NCBI GenBank assembly: GCA_018136815.1
Contig: CM030936.1
Span: 1,223,694-1,287,693, forward strand
Direction of reading: 5' to 3'
From: Isochrysis galbana
Taxonomy: Eukaryota; Haptophyta; Isochrysidales; Isochrysidaceae
Length of the DNA stretch: 64,000 bases
Part shown: piece by piece, positions 1 through 10,017 of the stretch
Layout: each line of letters opens with the position of its first letter
Position numbering within the stretch: the first letter of the stretch is position 1
Notes under the pieces: generated by a model
Told to the model about the DNA's origin: nothing
What the model saw: only the letters and a program-made list of their open reading frames with translations
The model's database searches: none
Position numbers and translations under genes: made by a program

Positions 1-1992
1 CGACACGTACAAGCTGGAGGTGTGCCGTGCGCCTGAGCCATCAGACATCATTTGGGAGTCGCTACCGACGTCGCCTGCCGTCGCCTTTGGCCGACGGCTG
101 CGCACCACGCTCGTTCTCTTCCTCGTATCTTGCGTCTCGACAACTCTCATCGTCCTCGCCAACCAATTCGCCACGCTACACTCGGTGGGCGTGCTTACGA
201 CGCTTTGGACAACGCCGCTCATCATCGTCTCCAACGTTGTCATCTTCGCGCTCACCCCTGCCCTCTCCATTGGCTTCGATTCACACCACCACCGCTCGTC
301 CCAGCACGTGCACATGCTGCTAAAGATGGTGTTCTTCCAGTGCTTCAACACTATCGTCTCGTGCTCGAGCTTCTTCTACGTGCGGTGGCCCGCTCCCGCC
401 GAGGGGGACTTGGGGCACTGCCCACTCCCGGCTATTGCACAGCTTCCTCCTGGCACCTCCTGCGCGCCTGGGACAGGCTGGTCCATCGGCAAGCCTTCCC
501 TCACCTGTGTCCGCCACTGGTACTTTTCCGGCTCGATCGCGCTGCTTAATGCCCTCGTGGGAGATCTATTTGCCATCTTGCTGCTCATCGAATTTGTGAT
601 GCACGGCGGCCCCGACAAGATCTTTGCTCGGCACGTCGTCGCACGGCGCGCCCGAACACAGGCGGAGATGAACCAAGCCTATGCGATCGATGCAGACATG
701 TACTTACCCTTCAGGTGCGGTGCTTGGCCGTCATGTCGATGCGCCTCAAGTGCTATGGCTGGCGGCCGCACTTTACGGTGGGTGCGCCTCGTGCAACTGT
801 CGGCCCTCCTGATGGCCCTCTCATAGGTACAACTTGGTGCTCAAGGTCACGTTGCTCGCCATCGCCTTCTGCCCAGCCATCCCCCTCCTCCTCCCTTTCG
901 CCTGCTTCTTCCTCGCCCTCTCGTACGCGATCGACCGGTACAATTTGCTTCGTGTCCTGAAGCCGCCGCCGCAGACCTCCGATCGGGCCGTAACAACGGC
1001 GGTCCTCTACATCCTGCCCATTGCCTGCTGCGCGCATGTCTTCTACGCGCTCTTCTTCTTCTCCAAGCAGGTGATGAGGGGCCCAACCCGCCGTCCCAAT
1101 CGCCTTGCCGACGTGTGCACACTTAAGCACCCGGCAACTGCCGTGGCACTGCTGAGAGCCCGCGTACGACACGTTCTTGCATGACCTCGGCCGGCGACAT
1201 ACGACGTGTGCCCTAGCTTTCATTCATGTTGCAGCCAAGGTGCCTTCTGATTGTGTTCACGCGGCCTGCTTCTCGTAGGCGGGCGCCGACCCAGCCTCCC
1301 TGTACTACCTCGCCATCGCCGGCTGTGGCGCCCTCATCCTATTCCGTATATCTATTGCCCTAAGAGCCAACGTAGACTACAATCCAGAACCGCTGGTTGA
1401 GGATGCTACGCCGGCGACTTCAGCTGCTGGCGTTGGACGTCGAGCTGGCGGGCTACTGTCGCGCCACCATTTGCCACGTGTTATTGCCCGCTCACGGCGG
1501 CAGCGGCACGCTCGACTTGTGCGTACAGATGGTGCCGAGGTTGGCGACCCCGATGCTTCGGGGTGCGAGCGAGGTGATGGCGCAATGCAGTTGTACCTCC
1601 CGCCGCTTACATCGACGCTGCTCGGCACAGCGTGGCTTGATCACCAAGGACACGTACATGAGGGCGGATCGAGCATGGTCGCGGATTTCGTACCAATGCA
1701 GGAGCAAAGAGCTTGTCCAGAGACTCCGCAGCCAGCGCGCGCCACCACACCTGCCACTATGGCAGTCGCCGACGAGTCACCGGCGGAACTGCGTATCTGT
1801 ATTGGGACGCCGCGGCGTGCGCTCACAACGACGGCATCAGCGGCGCCCTCAAGCTCACATATATCCCCGCACGCTAGAGCGAGCACCTCCGCTGGTAGTC
1901 GCCTACAAACCCCTCGCACGCCGCCAACTTTCTTCGGAGGCGAAAACACTGAGAGTGGAACGACGGAAATCTCACGGCACGATGCTCGATGA
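1..1992 (+). CDS. OSCA/TMEM63 (CSC1-like) mechanosensitive cation channel, 3' part
   Basis: Three exons are visible: 1-714 (reading from base 2, continuing from before the window), 827-1070 and 1279-1992, joined by introns 715-826 (GTGCGG...TAG) and 1071-1278 (GTGATG...TAG). The spliced partial product is about 556 residues. It opens with EVCRAPEPSDIIWESL, the signature that leads into the 7-TM calcium-permeable channel region (RSN1_7TM) of OSCA/CSC1/TMEM63 proteins. Hydrophobic segments follow (LVLFLVSCVSTTLIVLA, LIIVSNVVIFAL, the GSIALLNALVGDLFAILLLI stretch). Exon 2 carries the conserved pair YNLVLKVTLLAIAFCPAIPL and FLALSYAIDRYNLLR. These channels sit in the plasma or endomembrane and open on membrane tension. 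Exon 3 holds one last hydrophobic segment and then about 200 polar, low-complexity residues with no recognised domain, probably a cytosolic tail. Confidence 0.82.
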
Positions 1993-2718
1993 GATGAGCA
2001 AAGTAGTTTGGAACTAGTGTCGCGTGAGTTCCGTTGCATGCCCCCCGGAGATATTCGCGCACCACCACTGCGGTGGCGTCTTCGAGTCGAGTAGTTGTCT
2101 AGGCGAACAACCCAACGCCCAACACAACGTGGGTCATGAGCGGAATGTGGCATGTGTCGGACATATTCATGAATCATGTGACGAAGAAGTGTTACACCGA
2201 TTAGCATTGCGTGGGGCTCTGCACTTGCTGCACGCAGCTTGCGGTTTTGTCTGCTCTCTCGACCGTGTTATCATGAGGTGACGTAGAGATTTAGAATCTA
2301 ATGGTTCATGCGCGTTTTGGTGAGCTGTACGTGTGTAAGGTTGCGTTCCGTCGAAAGTGGACCATCGAGTAGTGCATAGTGCATAGTTGATAGTTGAAAT
2401 TTAGCAAAATCTTAAAGCAAAATAACCCGCTACTAGCACGGTGTGTCAAAAGTCCAATGGGCTCCACGGACGGATGGCTGATTTCAACAACGAGTTTTCG
2501 GCGTGCGGCCTGCCCGATTGGCGTGAGCTGTCCGGATGGCCCACGTAGAATTTGATGTCTTGCGGGCCCCGCCCATCCGCGGATGGATCGTCGAGAAAAC
2601 GGCGCACAGCGCGCTTCCGGCATCGGCTTTCGAAGTTGGGCTCTGCGGGCCTCCCTTGTGAGGACGACGTCATACGTCCAATGGGCTCCACGGATGGCTG
2701 CTTTCGACGAGATTTATT
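1993..2718. other. Intergenic stretch with a diverged direct repeat
   Basis: No gene recognised. Bases 2450-2503 and 2674-2726 share a direct repeat that begins GTCCAATGGGCTCCACGGA and carries on with differences for about 50 bp. The two copies lie about 225 bp apart. The second copy abuts the 5' end of the interrupted retroposon copy that follows. Confidence 0.5.
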
Positions 2719-3686
2719 CGGCGTACATACGCATATGCACCCCTACGAATCTCCCCCGTCGCAAACCCCCGGCTCCGGCTCCCATCATAACTAACTCCCC
2801 ACAAGCTGCAATGAGGGAAAACCCATTGAGGCGGACCGACCTACGTCGGGCGACTCTCCGGGAGAAGCAGGGGGGGGGGGGGCTCTCGTCATGAAAAGAA
2901 ACGGCCCTTGCAGCTCTCGCCGTGAGCTATCTATCCTCAAGAGAACTAAAAGATTGCGCCTCGAGATACCTGCCACAAGCCACAAGGGTTCCCGTAGGCT
3001 ATCGTAGGATCGTAGGCGCCTTGAGCCTCTCCCTCCTCATCTCCCTCCTGTCGCCAGCCGCTTCTCTCCGCCCGTTTGCTAACGCAAACGAGCAAACGAG
3101 ACCCGTTACTTACCGCACTCCTCACTCCTCGGGGGGGGGGGGGTTTGCAAACCCCCCACCTCCCCCACCCCCTCTCTCCGTTCTGCCCTCCACCTCTACC
3201 TCTATCCTTGCGGCGCGTCGCCATGCGGCGCGCCACGGCCTGCTCTCAGACGCCCTTTGGGGGCACCCAGAGGGCCAGCCAGGGCAGCTCAGGGGGCAGT
3301 GGAGGCTGGGGCTCAGCCCCTGGCCCCCCCCTGCCTCTGCCTCTCGCACGCTTGCCTCTCTGGTCTCTGGCCATGGGAGCCGCGAGCCGCCCGAAGTCCT
3401 CTGTCTGCCTGGCGACTAAGGCGTGGAACTAGATAGCCAGATATCTAGATATCTAGTTATCTACCCCCGATTTTCACTATCTATATCTAGTTAGATAGAG
3501 CCGGGGACTATCTATATCTAGCTAGATGGCAATCGCCAATATCTAGATATCTAGTGAATAGCGGGCCTCGTTAGCTGCTTACAGTCGAGCGCGGACAGGC
3601 TGACAGCTCACAGCAAGCACCGGCGGCCAGCGGACTGTGAGACGATCACGATCACACAAGGGCACCTCACAATCTTACTCACACAA

Positions 3687-5713
3687 TCAATCACAGTTGA
3701 CTGCGGCCAAAAGCGCATGCTCCAGTGTTTCATCACTCTGAGATGCTTTCACGTCATCATGAAGCTTGCCTGCTTTCGAGAACATGCGTTCCACTCCCGC
3801 TGAGCTGGCAGGGCGACCCAAGAATTGCCTCGCCATTTTTGCCAAGGTGGGAAGGCCTGCGGGCCGCCCACACGACGGATCGGGCGGCAGGCAATGATCG
3901 CGCAGTCGCCACCACTGCAGCACATCCAAGTCCATGTTCATTTCCGCAGGCAGCGCCTCATACTTGTCCAAGTCGTCCAACACACGTTCTTCTCCCGCCT
4001 GGCTGTCACGCGGCATCCAATCCACAATTGACGTGAAGATATTCGTGGGAGCCAATGGAGCGGAGAATATGGAGCTAGCACGCCCATCGTCGAGATTATC
4101 CTTTGCCGCCGGTGCCGGCTGCTCGGTTGAGCTATCACCACCCAGCTCAGGTGCTCAGGTGAAGAAGGGGGAGATGGGTGCGTTGGCTTCCAATTCATTT
4201 GCCATTCCATTTGGAGAGAACGTCTGGCTATGTCGCCGCAATCGTCGAGGTCCGTGTTCTGCAACCCCGGAAACTTGTAGTCCTTGAAGCGTGGATCGAG
4301 AAGAGTGGCAATGTCGAGCTGGCTTCGCTGAGTGTCGGGCATGTTGTTCAGCCACCTCTCCACAAGGTCCTTGTGGAGTGCAGCGCGTGCGTGACGTACC
4401 CTTTGATCGACCATCAGCTCCGATATCCAAGCTGTCGCAGGGGACTTCCATGGTAGGAATAGCGGTCCGTTGCCGGTGCCCTCGATCAAACGGTATATGC
4501 TAGGGAGCACAAGGGAGATGGTGACGTACTTTGTGCCCTCCAGCATCTTGGTGACCTGAGCCGCCGCCTTGAGCGCGGCTACGCTTTGATCGACGATCGT
4601 CCAGTCATCGAGATGCATCCTATTGCTCTTGTACGCGTCGTTCTTAAGTGCCTCGGCACCATGTTGAACATCATACATTTGCACGGCCTTTTGGTTCTCG
4701 TGAAACCAAAGCAGCATTTCGTATGAGGAGAACCATCGAGTCGCGACGTCTAGGACGGGCTTCTTCTGTGGGAGATCGAGGCTACGTTGGATGGCATGCA
4801 GATCTTGGATGCCCGATGTGGAGCGGCTGAAGTAGGCTACGATGCCCTTCGCGCGCGCAAGGACGTCTATGATGCCTGGGGCCTTTGTGTACGCTTTCAC
4901 GGAGAGCTCCAGCGTATGTGCGGCGCAAAATCCACCTTGAAATCCGCTCCAACCCTTTGCCATGTTAGACGCATTGTCGGAGACTTTGCCATGTATTGCC
5001 TCGTAGACTGTGCCGTTATGACGCCATTTGATCCCATGCCGTTTAAGAGACTCGACCGTGATGGCATCAATGGCTTCGCCCGTGTGCCGATTTGCGCCAA
5101 ATGGCGACGCAGAGACCAGCCACTCTTGAATTTTCCAGCCGCTGTTGATGCCGTAAATGGTGACCCCCATGAGCGAGCAGCCCTTGTGTGACCAGATGTC
5201 ACCTGCAAGAGAAGGCTTCACGCCGTCCACCACCATCGCATCAAACCAACTCGATACGCGATGTTGACCCTTCGCCGACATTTGCAAAATTTTGTCCGCC
5301 ACGTTTCGAGGATTAGGAGGATTCCAGCCCCCGCGTGTGAGCGTGTCAATGAAGTCGCGAAAGGGCTGGTCACGCTCTAGCAAGGTTAACGGGCGAGCGG
5401 ACTTGACTAGCCACCGCGCACATGCCAAGTCGCACTCATCTTTGCGTTCTTTTGAAAATGGGTAAGCCACCAGCTTCTTTTGATTCGGATCCGTCGAGGT
5501 CACAGCTACATCCACTTTAGTGGGGTCGACAGGTCCTTTGAGCTCTAGATAGATTCTCTTGTGTTTCGCCAGATGATGATTCCAAAGCGGAGTCGGCCCG
5601 CACTTAGCCAACAGACATTGACCACATTTCTTATTGTCACCCGACGAAGAAAGCACTTCATTGCAGACGACAACATGTTCCTTTGATGGATGCGCAAGGT
5701 AGCGGCCCCATCG
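3687..5713 (-). pseudogene. hAT transposase, frame broken near the C-terminus
   Basis: The main frame runs from about 5713 down to 3938. It starts with a BED/C2H2-like zinc finger (W-x-x-Y near the start, then CGQC, then LWNHHLAKH). The hAT catalytic core follows: GDIWS (first Asp), GKVSDNASNM (second Asp), GGFCAAHTLEL (C-x2-H) and DVATRWFSSYEML (conserved RW). The C-terminal dimerisation domain lies in a different frame, about 4150-3687, with TIFTSIVDWMP-like sequence, LPTLAKMARQFLGRPASSAG and VERMFSKAGK. The two frames separate near 4200, and the second has a TGA at 4155-4157, so at least one indel and one stop, or an unseen intron, separate core and dimerisation domain. Cut-and-paste transposases of this family act in the nucleus. 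The zinc finger would bind the element ends. Confidence 0.85.
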
Positions 5714-6357
5714 ATTGCTGACGTCCTCTTGCCCGTGAAGGATTGTGTTACATGGCGCTGCGAAGACACACCAAGATCACCGGCGTCAATGGCAGCGTCG
5801 GCGGTGGTGTCGCCGGCAGCAGTCGTAGAGCTCGAGCTCGAGGAGGAGGACATAGCCGGCAACGGTGCAAGAGTGCTTTGTCGTTGCTTCTTTGCCTGGC
5901 GCAAGCGGATGGTCTCGTTGTACTCTGCCGTCTTCTTTCGCTCCTCCGCCTCGAACAACGCCAGATGAGGTTCCATGCCCGCGAGGTTGGCCATGGGCTC
6001 CCAGGAGTTGTGCTTCTCGTCGTATCCCTCCCATTTGATGAAGTACTCCACGCTGCCTTTAACGAGCCGACGCGCGACGATGGTCTCAACTTCATAGACG
6101 TCGCTGTCATCACCGATGGCGGCAGGCGCCGCCCTTTGCTTCTTGCGCCCAACGCACCTGGCTGGTTCTTCATCCGGCAGGCACGCAAGCATGCCCAGGA
6201 GCGTGGCCGAAGCGATGACCCGGGCGCGGGCGAAGGAGGAGAAGGATGGGTAGGTAGGGGGGCTCATCATGTCAACGACAGGCGGCGGCGAGGCCTTCCT
6301 CCTCCTCACGCCTCGAGCCAACGAGGGCAACAGGCGAGCCGACATCGGCGCGTACAA
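5545..6357 (-). CDS. Chromodomain protein encoded inside the hAT element, likely the transposase N-terminus
   Basis: This 270-codon frame contains a clear chromodomain at about residues 85-135. It has YEVETIVARR, then YFIKWEGYDEKHNSWEP with the Tyr and two Trp positions that form the methyl-lysine cage, then an acidic helix MEPHLALFEAEE. After it come a basic stretch (RQAKKQRQS) and a serine/alanine-rich linker. The frame overlaps the start of the hAT transposase in another register. Just upstream of the transposase zinc finger the minus strand reads TCTTCGCAG, a plausible 3' splice site, so a spliced chromodomain-BED-hAT fusion is possible; the donor was not identified. Known chromodomain integrases of Ty3-type elements use this fold to steer insertion to marked chromatin. 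That role here is inference. Confidence 0.75.
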   Translation of the reverse strand: MYAPMSARLLPSLARGVRRRKASPPPVVDMMSPPTYPSFSSFARARVIASATLLGMLACLPDEEPARCVGRKKQRAAPAAIGDDSDVYEVETIVARRLVKGSVEYFIKWEGYDEKHNSWEPMANLAGMEPHLALFEAEERKKTAEYNETIRLRQAKKQRQSTLAPLPAMSSSSSSSSTTAAGDTTADAAIDAGDLGVSSQRHVTQSFTGKRTSAIDGAATLRIHQRNMLSSAMKCFLRRVTIRNVVNVCWLSAGRLRFGIIIWRNTRESI

Positions 6358-6864
6358 GGGGCGGGCGGGGGAAGAGGGGGAGCGGCGTGGAAGAAAGAAA
6401 GAAGAAAGATATATTTATAGTATAGTAGTCTAGATATCTAGATATCTAGATATCTACACTATCTAGGCCGAAGAATGAAGTATCTACATCTAGCTAGATG
6501 GCTGGGGCCAATATCTATATCTAGCTAGATAGACTTTTGCGCTATTCACTTGTATCTAGATAGGGGCCCTCGGGGGTAATTCCACGCCTTACTGGCGACA
6601 AGGGATGGGGGGGGAGTCAGCTCGAGGGCAGGCCCATGCTGGGCGTGGGAGTGCGAGTCGCGCCCCGCGCCCACTAGGGACTAGGGGTCTGGGCCAGAAT
6701 GTTGATTGTTGATTGTTGATTGCCCAGCCCCTGCCAGAGGCCAGAGGGCAGAGGGCATGGGTTGGGGTTGATTGTTGATTGTACGGGCCCACCCCGGGGG
6801 GGTGTCCGCGATGGAGCAGAGAGTGGGGTGCGAGGCCCCCATTGACCCCCACTTGTAAAATAAG

Positions 6865-7220
6865 GTTGCCCAAAGGGGGGGTCTTGGTCTTGGTCCTGAT
6901 GGGCTCTGGATACTGGATATGAAAATAAAATATAAATTATATTTATATATAAATAAATAAAAAATTCTTGAAGGTGAAGGTGACCTAGGCCTAGACCTAG
7001 ACCTAATGGGCCCCGGATTTGTGCTTGTTGGGTGTGTAGGGAACTTTCTCCCGAAAAAAATCCTCGAATTTTCTCAACCCTGAGATGGTCATTTTCTTAC
7101 CCCTAATAAAAAAACCTCTTTGACCGCCCTAGTTCTGACCAAGTGACCGAGTACGATAGCAAAGCCGAGAGTGCCTGTGGTTGTTTACAAGACTATTGCT
7201 CGCTGCTGTCTGTGGCGGGG
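6865..7220. other. AT-rich intergenic stretch upstream of EMC7
   Basis: Bases 6915-6965 are almost pure A/T (AAATAAAATATAAATTATAT and similar), followed by a CCTAGGCCTAGACCTAGACC short repeat near 6984. No gene recognised. It probably includes the EMC7 promoter. Confidence 0.4.
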
Positions 7221-8668
7221 ATGGCGGCGCGCTGTCTGTGCTTGCTGCTGGGGCTGCTGGGTGGCCTACAGGCGGAGCGGCTCGAGGGAGTGCTCCACGC
7301 TGGTGCGTCGCTGCGCCCGATGTGCTCCTGACCCGACTCTCTGCATCCGGGGAGAAGCCACTCCCGCGCAGGGAGCAGACAGGCTCTCTGTCTCCCTCTC
7401 TCTCTCTCTCTCCTTCCGCGCTCTCTCTCCCCCTCCCCTCTCCCTCTGCCTCTGCCCCTGCCTCTCTCTCCCTCTCCATCTCCACCTCTCTCATCCTCAC
7501 TCTCTGCCTCTCTGCCTCTCTGTCTCTCTCCCTCTCTCCCTCTCTCCCTCTCTCCCTCTCTCCCTCTCTCCCTCTCTCCCTCTCTCCCTCTCTCCCTCTC
7601 TCCCTCTCTCCCTCTCTCCCTCTCTCCTCTCTCCCTCTCCCTCTCCCTCTCCCTCCTCCTCCCTCCCTCCCTCCCTCCCTCCCTCCCTCCCTCCCTCCCT
7701 CCCTCCCTCCCTCCCTCCCTCCCTCCCTCCCTCCCTCCCTCCCTCCCTCCCTCCCTCCCTCCCTCCCTCCAGTCCTATCTTTCGTCATCTTCTCCTCCGA
7801 TGTCTCATTCTGCTGCGCCTTCTTGTCCTCCCACCCACATGCCCCAACCTCTTTGTCCATCTCTCACTCTTTCCTCTGCGGCGCCTCCTTCACACGCTGC
7901 CTCTCTCTACTCCTTGCCGCCACAGAGCTCTGTGCGTAGCTTTTCTCTAGCCTCTTCTGCGGTTTCGTGCCGCAGCTGTTGCCACGAAGCCACACTCGAC
8001 TTTTGTGTTGCGCACCTCACTAAGCCACGTTTCCCCCTCTCCATGTTCGCTGCCGTTGTTGTACAGAGGGTTCGCTGATGGGAATTACCGTTGTGCTCAA
8101 CTCTGGCGCTTATAGTGCTGTTCCACGGCAAGACGGCTCATTCGTCTTCCATGAGGTGCGCATAATCCTGTGCCCATTGCCCATCGTCATCGTCATCCGC
8201 CTCACCAGTCCAGCTGTGCTACCTCTATGCATGCAGGTCCCAGAGGGCAACTTTTTGATGGAGGTGTACGACACGCAAAGAGCGTGGCCGATGGTCCGTG
8301 TTGAGGTGGGAAAGACAGTCCCAAATGGTGTCACCGCAGTACAAATGCACAATCGTCAAAAGCTACAAATGCCAATGCAGATTAAACCTGTGCTAGCGAA
8401 GCAAGATTTCTTTGAAAAACGGCAGGGATTTCAGTGGAGCTCACTCTTGATGAACCCCATGATGATCATGATGCTCATCACGGGAGGCATTATGTTCATT
8501 ATGCCCAAGATGATGGCTAACATGGACCCGGAGGAGCTGAAGAAGATGCAGGAGATGCAGGCCGCACAGGGATCACTCAGCTTCTCTGACTTGTTAAATC
8601 CAGAGAAGCTCAAAGAGAAACAGGCTCAAGCGCAGCTTGAGGCCAAGAAGAGCAAAAAGGCCAAGTAG
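7221..8668 (+). CDS. EMC7: ER membrane protein complex subunit 7
   Basis: Three exons, 7221-7302, 8067-8155 and 8237-8668, give a 200-residue protein. The ATG at 7221 is chosen because it opens a cleavable signal peptide (MAARCLCLLLGLLGGLQA). The lumenal beta-sandwich follows with DGSFVFHEVPEGNFLMEVYD, typical of EMC7, then the FEKRQGFQWSSLLMNPMMIM boundary. A single membrane segment (MMIMMLITGGIMFIMPKM) and the cytosolic DPEELKKMQEMQ and Lys-rich tail complete the family pattern. The ER membrane complex inserts tail-anchored and multipass proteins. Intron 1 (764 bp) is filled with CT and CCCT repeats. Intron 2 (81 bp, GTGCGC...CAG) has no stop and is a multiple of three, so retention would add 27 residues between HEV and PEG. 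Confidence 0.9.
7377..7770. repeat. CTCTCC / CCCT simple-repeat tract in EMC7 intron 1
   Basis: Nearly 400 bp of pure pyrimidine on the plus strand, first CTCTC-type units and then a long perfect (CCCT)n run from about 7655 to 7770. Open frames across it encode only Ser/Pro/Leu or Gly/Arg/Glu repeats and are not genes. Confidence 0.95.
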
Positions 8669-10017
8669 GCTCATAAGAATGGTTCAGTGATGGCATTTGA
8701 ACGTCATGCGGGCCCCTTCTAGTCAAGCCGTAATGTCGGAAGAGCACAAGGAGCAAGGACCAACAAAGCTCCTCTTCAGGCGCCATCGGGTGGGAGTTCC
8801 AGGACGGCGTGGTCTGTTGGAGCATCGGTGATGTCATTCCAAACGTAGATGTTTTTCTCGCCTGTCTTCCTCCATGCGAGCCTGCGTGTTTGTTGACTAA
8901 ACTTGCTGGTAACATGTACGCGTATACGTGTGCATGACTATGTATGATGCATGTTGCACTCAACTGTATGCTTCTGTCTCCCGTCTTCCATTAGTTGTCC
9001 GTTGGATTGAATGTCTTGCCCGTGTCGTGCGGTCGTTCGCGGCACCGCGTTTGCACAGTGCGCAGAGTGTACAAATAATACTAGTAGTAATACTAGCTAC
9101 TAGCGGCGACACTAACGCACTTAGCACTTAGCCTGTTGCGGTCAAGCGAGTGGCGAGTGGGGGTGGGGAGCCTCAGAGTCCTGCCCTTTGGGTTTCCCTA
9201 AGAGAGGCTCTCTCTCACTCTCACTCTCACACACTTTCAATTCCCCCTCTCGGTATCTCCATCCACCTCCCCCACGGCGCCCCGCGCAACTTCAACGTTC
9301 GCGTTAGCGTCGCAACCGCGATCGACCTTTTTGTTTTAGACGCCGTCTACGTTTCTTTTTCTTTATCTTTGTGTTTGTATGCCCCCTCTTGCTGTAGGCT
9401 GCGCAGAGTTGAGCGCTGGGGAATCTTCTGCTTCTGCGCCCTTCCATCCTCCGGCTATCCGCCTCCGCCTACTTTGTCGCCTACATTGTCGCCTGCTTTA
9501 AGCTTTTCCCCTCGCCTGGTTTACCTCCTTGCGTGCTTGTGCTTGCGTGCCACTGAAGTTTTTAGGTTCTGTCGCACGTTTAGGTATCGTTGGTCGTTGG
9601 CCCAAGCAGTGTGCAGTGTGCAGTGTGCGCACCTAAAATTAAGTGGCTGTGAGTCACCATCTGAACCATTTCGAATAAGAAGCACATGCCGGCGAGGGGA
9701 ATCACATGGGGCACCTTCCATCCAGTATCCAGTGGGAACGCCCTCCAGATGTCAGATGTTTTCGAGCCGGATTTTATTTTAATCCATCGAAAAGCGTCTT
9801 GTGTCCAAGAAGCCAAGAAGCGCCAGCCTTTACTAGTAGTAGTAGGTACAAGTAGAAAGGAAGGAAGCCCTCTCACCACGCGGAGCGAGGAACTCGCTGC
9901 CGACCGACGGCCTCCGTCGGGACCTTTCCCTCTCTCACCCTTCCCTCTCCGTCCTGCCTGTGCCCTCCTGCCTCTCCCCGCTCCTCGTCGCTATTCTCTT
10001 TCTGCAGTCACCGCCTG
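8669..10017. other. Intergenic stretch with R2 repeat copy
   Basis: No coding sequence recognised. Bases about 9290-9545 are a copy of dispersed repeat R2. Landmarks are GCGATCGACCTTTTTGTTTTA, a CTTTGTCGCCT...TTGTCGCCTGCTT pair and ACCTCCTTGCGTGC. Reverse-complement copies lie near 14267-14420 and 31575-31775. A triplicated GTGTGCA unit is at about 9610-9630. The last 100 bp before 10018 are CT-rich, as ahead of many genes here. Confidence 0.5.

Larger units (their letters stand above)
3417..6591 (-). mobile_element. hAT-superfamily DNA transposon with 8-bp target duplication
   Basis: The element is 3,175 bp long. The ends are inverted repeats: left TAAGGCGTGGAACTA, right (reverse complement) TAAGGCGTGGAATTA, 14 of 15 matching. 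The 8-bp target duplication CTGGCGAC lies at 3409-3416 and 6592-6599, as expected for hAT. Removing the element and one duplication restores the sequence seen in the R1 copies at 12.2 kb and 29.1 kb. Subterminal regions (3425-3560 and 6420-6565) are packed with short palindromes such as TCTAGATATCTAGA and ATCTAGCTAGAT, probable transposase binding sites. The internal genes read on the minus strand: a chromodomain/BED frame, then the hAT transposase. The transposase frame looks broken near its C-terminus, so this copy may be inactive. Confidence 0.93.
2719..6864 (+). repeat. R1 retroposon copy A, split by a hAT transposon
   Basis: Bases about 2719-3416 plus 6592-6864 form one copy of a dispersed element called R1 here. 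Other copies are at 12036-12500 and, reverse-complemented, 28908-29831; a 3' fragment is at 24080-24215. Shared landmarks in order are a segment with GAAAACCCATTGAGGCGG, a run of G, GTTTGCTAACGCAAACG, GCGGCGCGTCGCCATGCGGC, CTCAGGGGGCAGTGGAGGC, a CCCACCCCGGGG box and a 3' end near AATAAGGTTG. The hAT element at 3417-6591 interrupts the copy exactly where the other copies read straight through. Relative to the full 924-bp copy at 28.9 kb this one lacks roughly the first 90 bp, and I see no target duplication. Confidence 0.8.

Noticed and set aside
7181-7950. Long open frames across the CT/CCCT tract in both directions
   Set aside because: They encode only Ser/Pro/Leu or Gly/Arg/Glu repeats generated by the simple repeat and lie within the EMC7 intron.
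8078-8668. EMC7 starting at 8078 with the segment 8156-8236 as coding
   Set aside because: It loses the signal peptide and puts 27 foreign residues between HEV and PEG, where EMC7 proteins are continuous.
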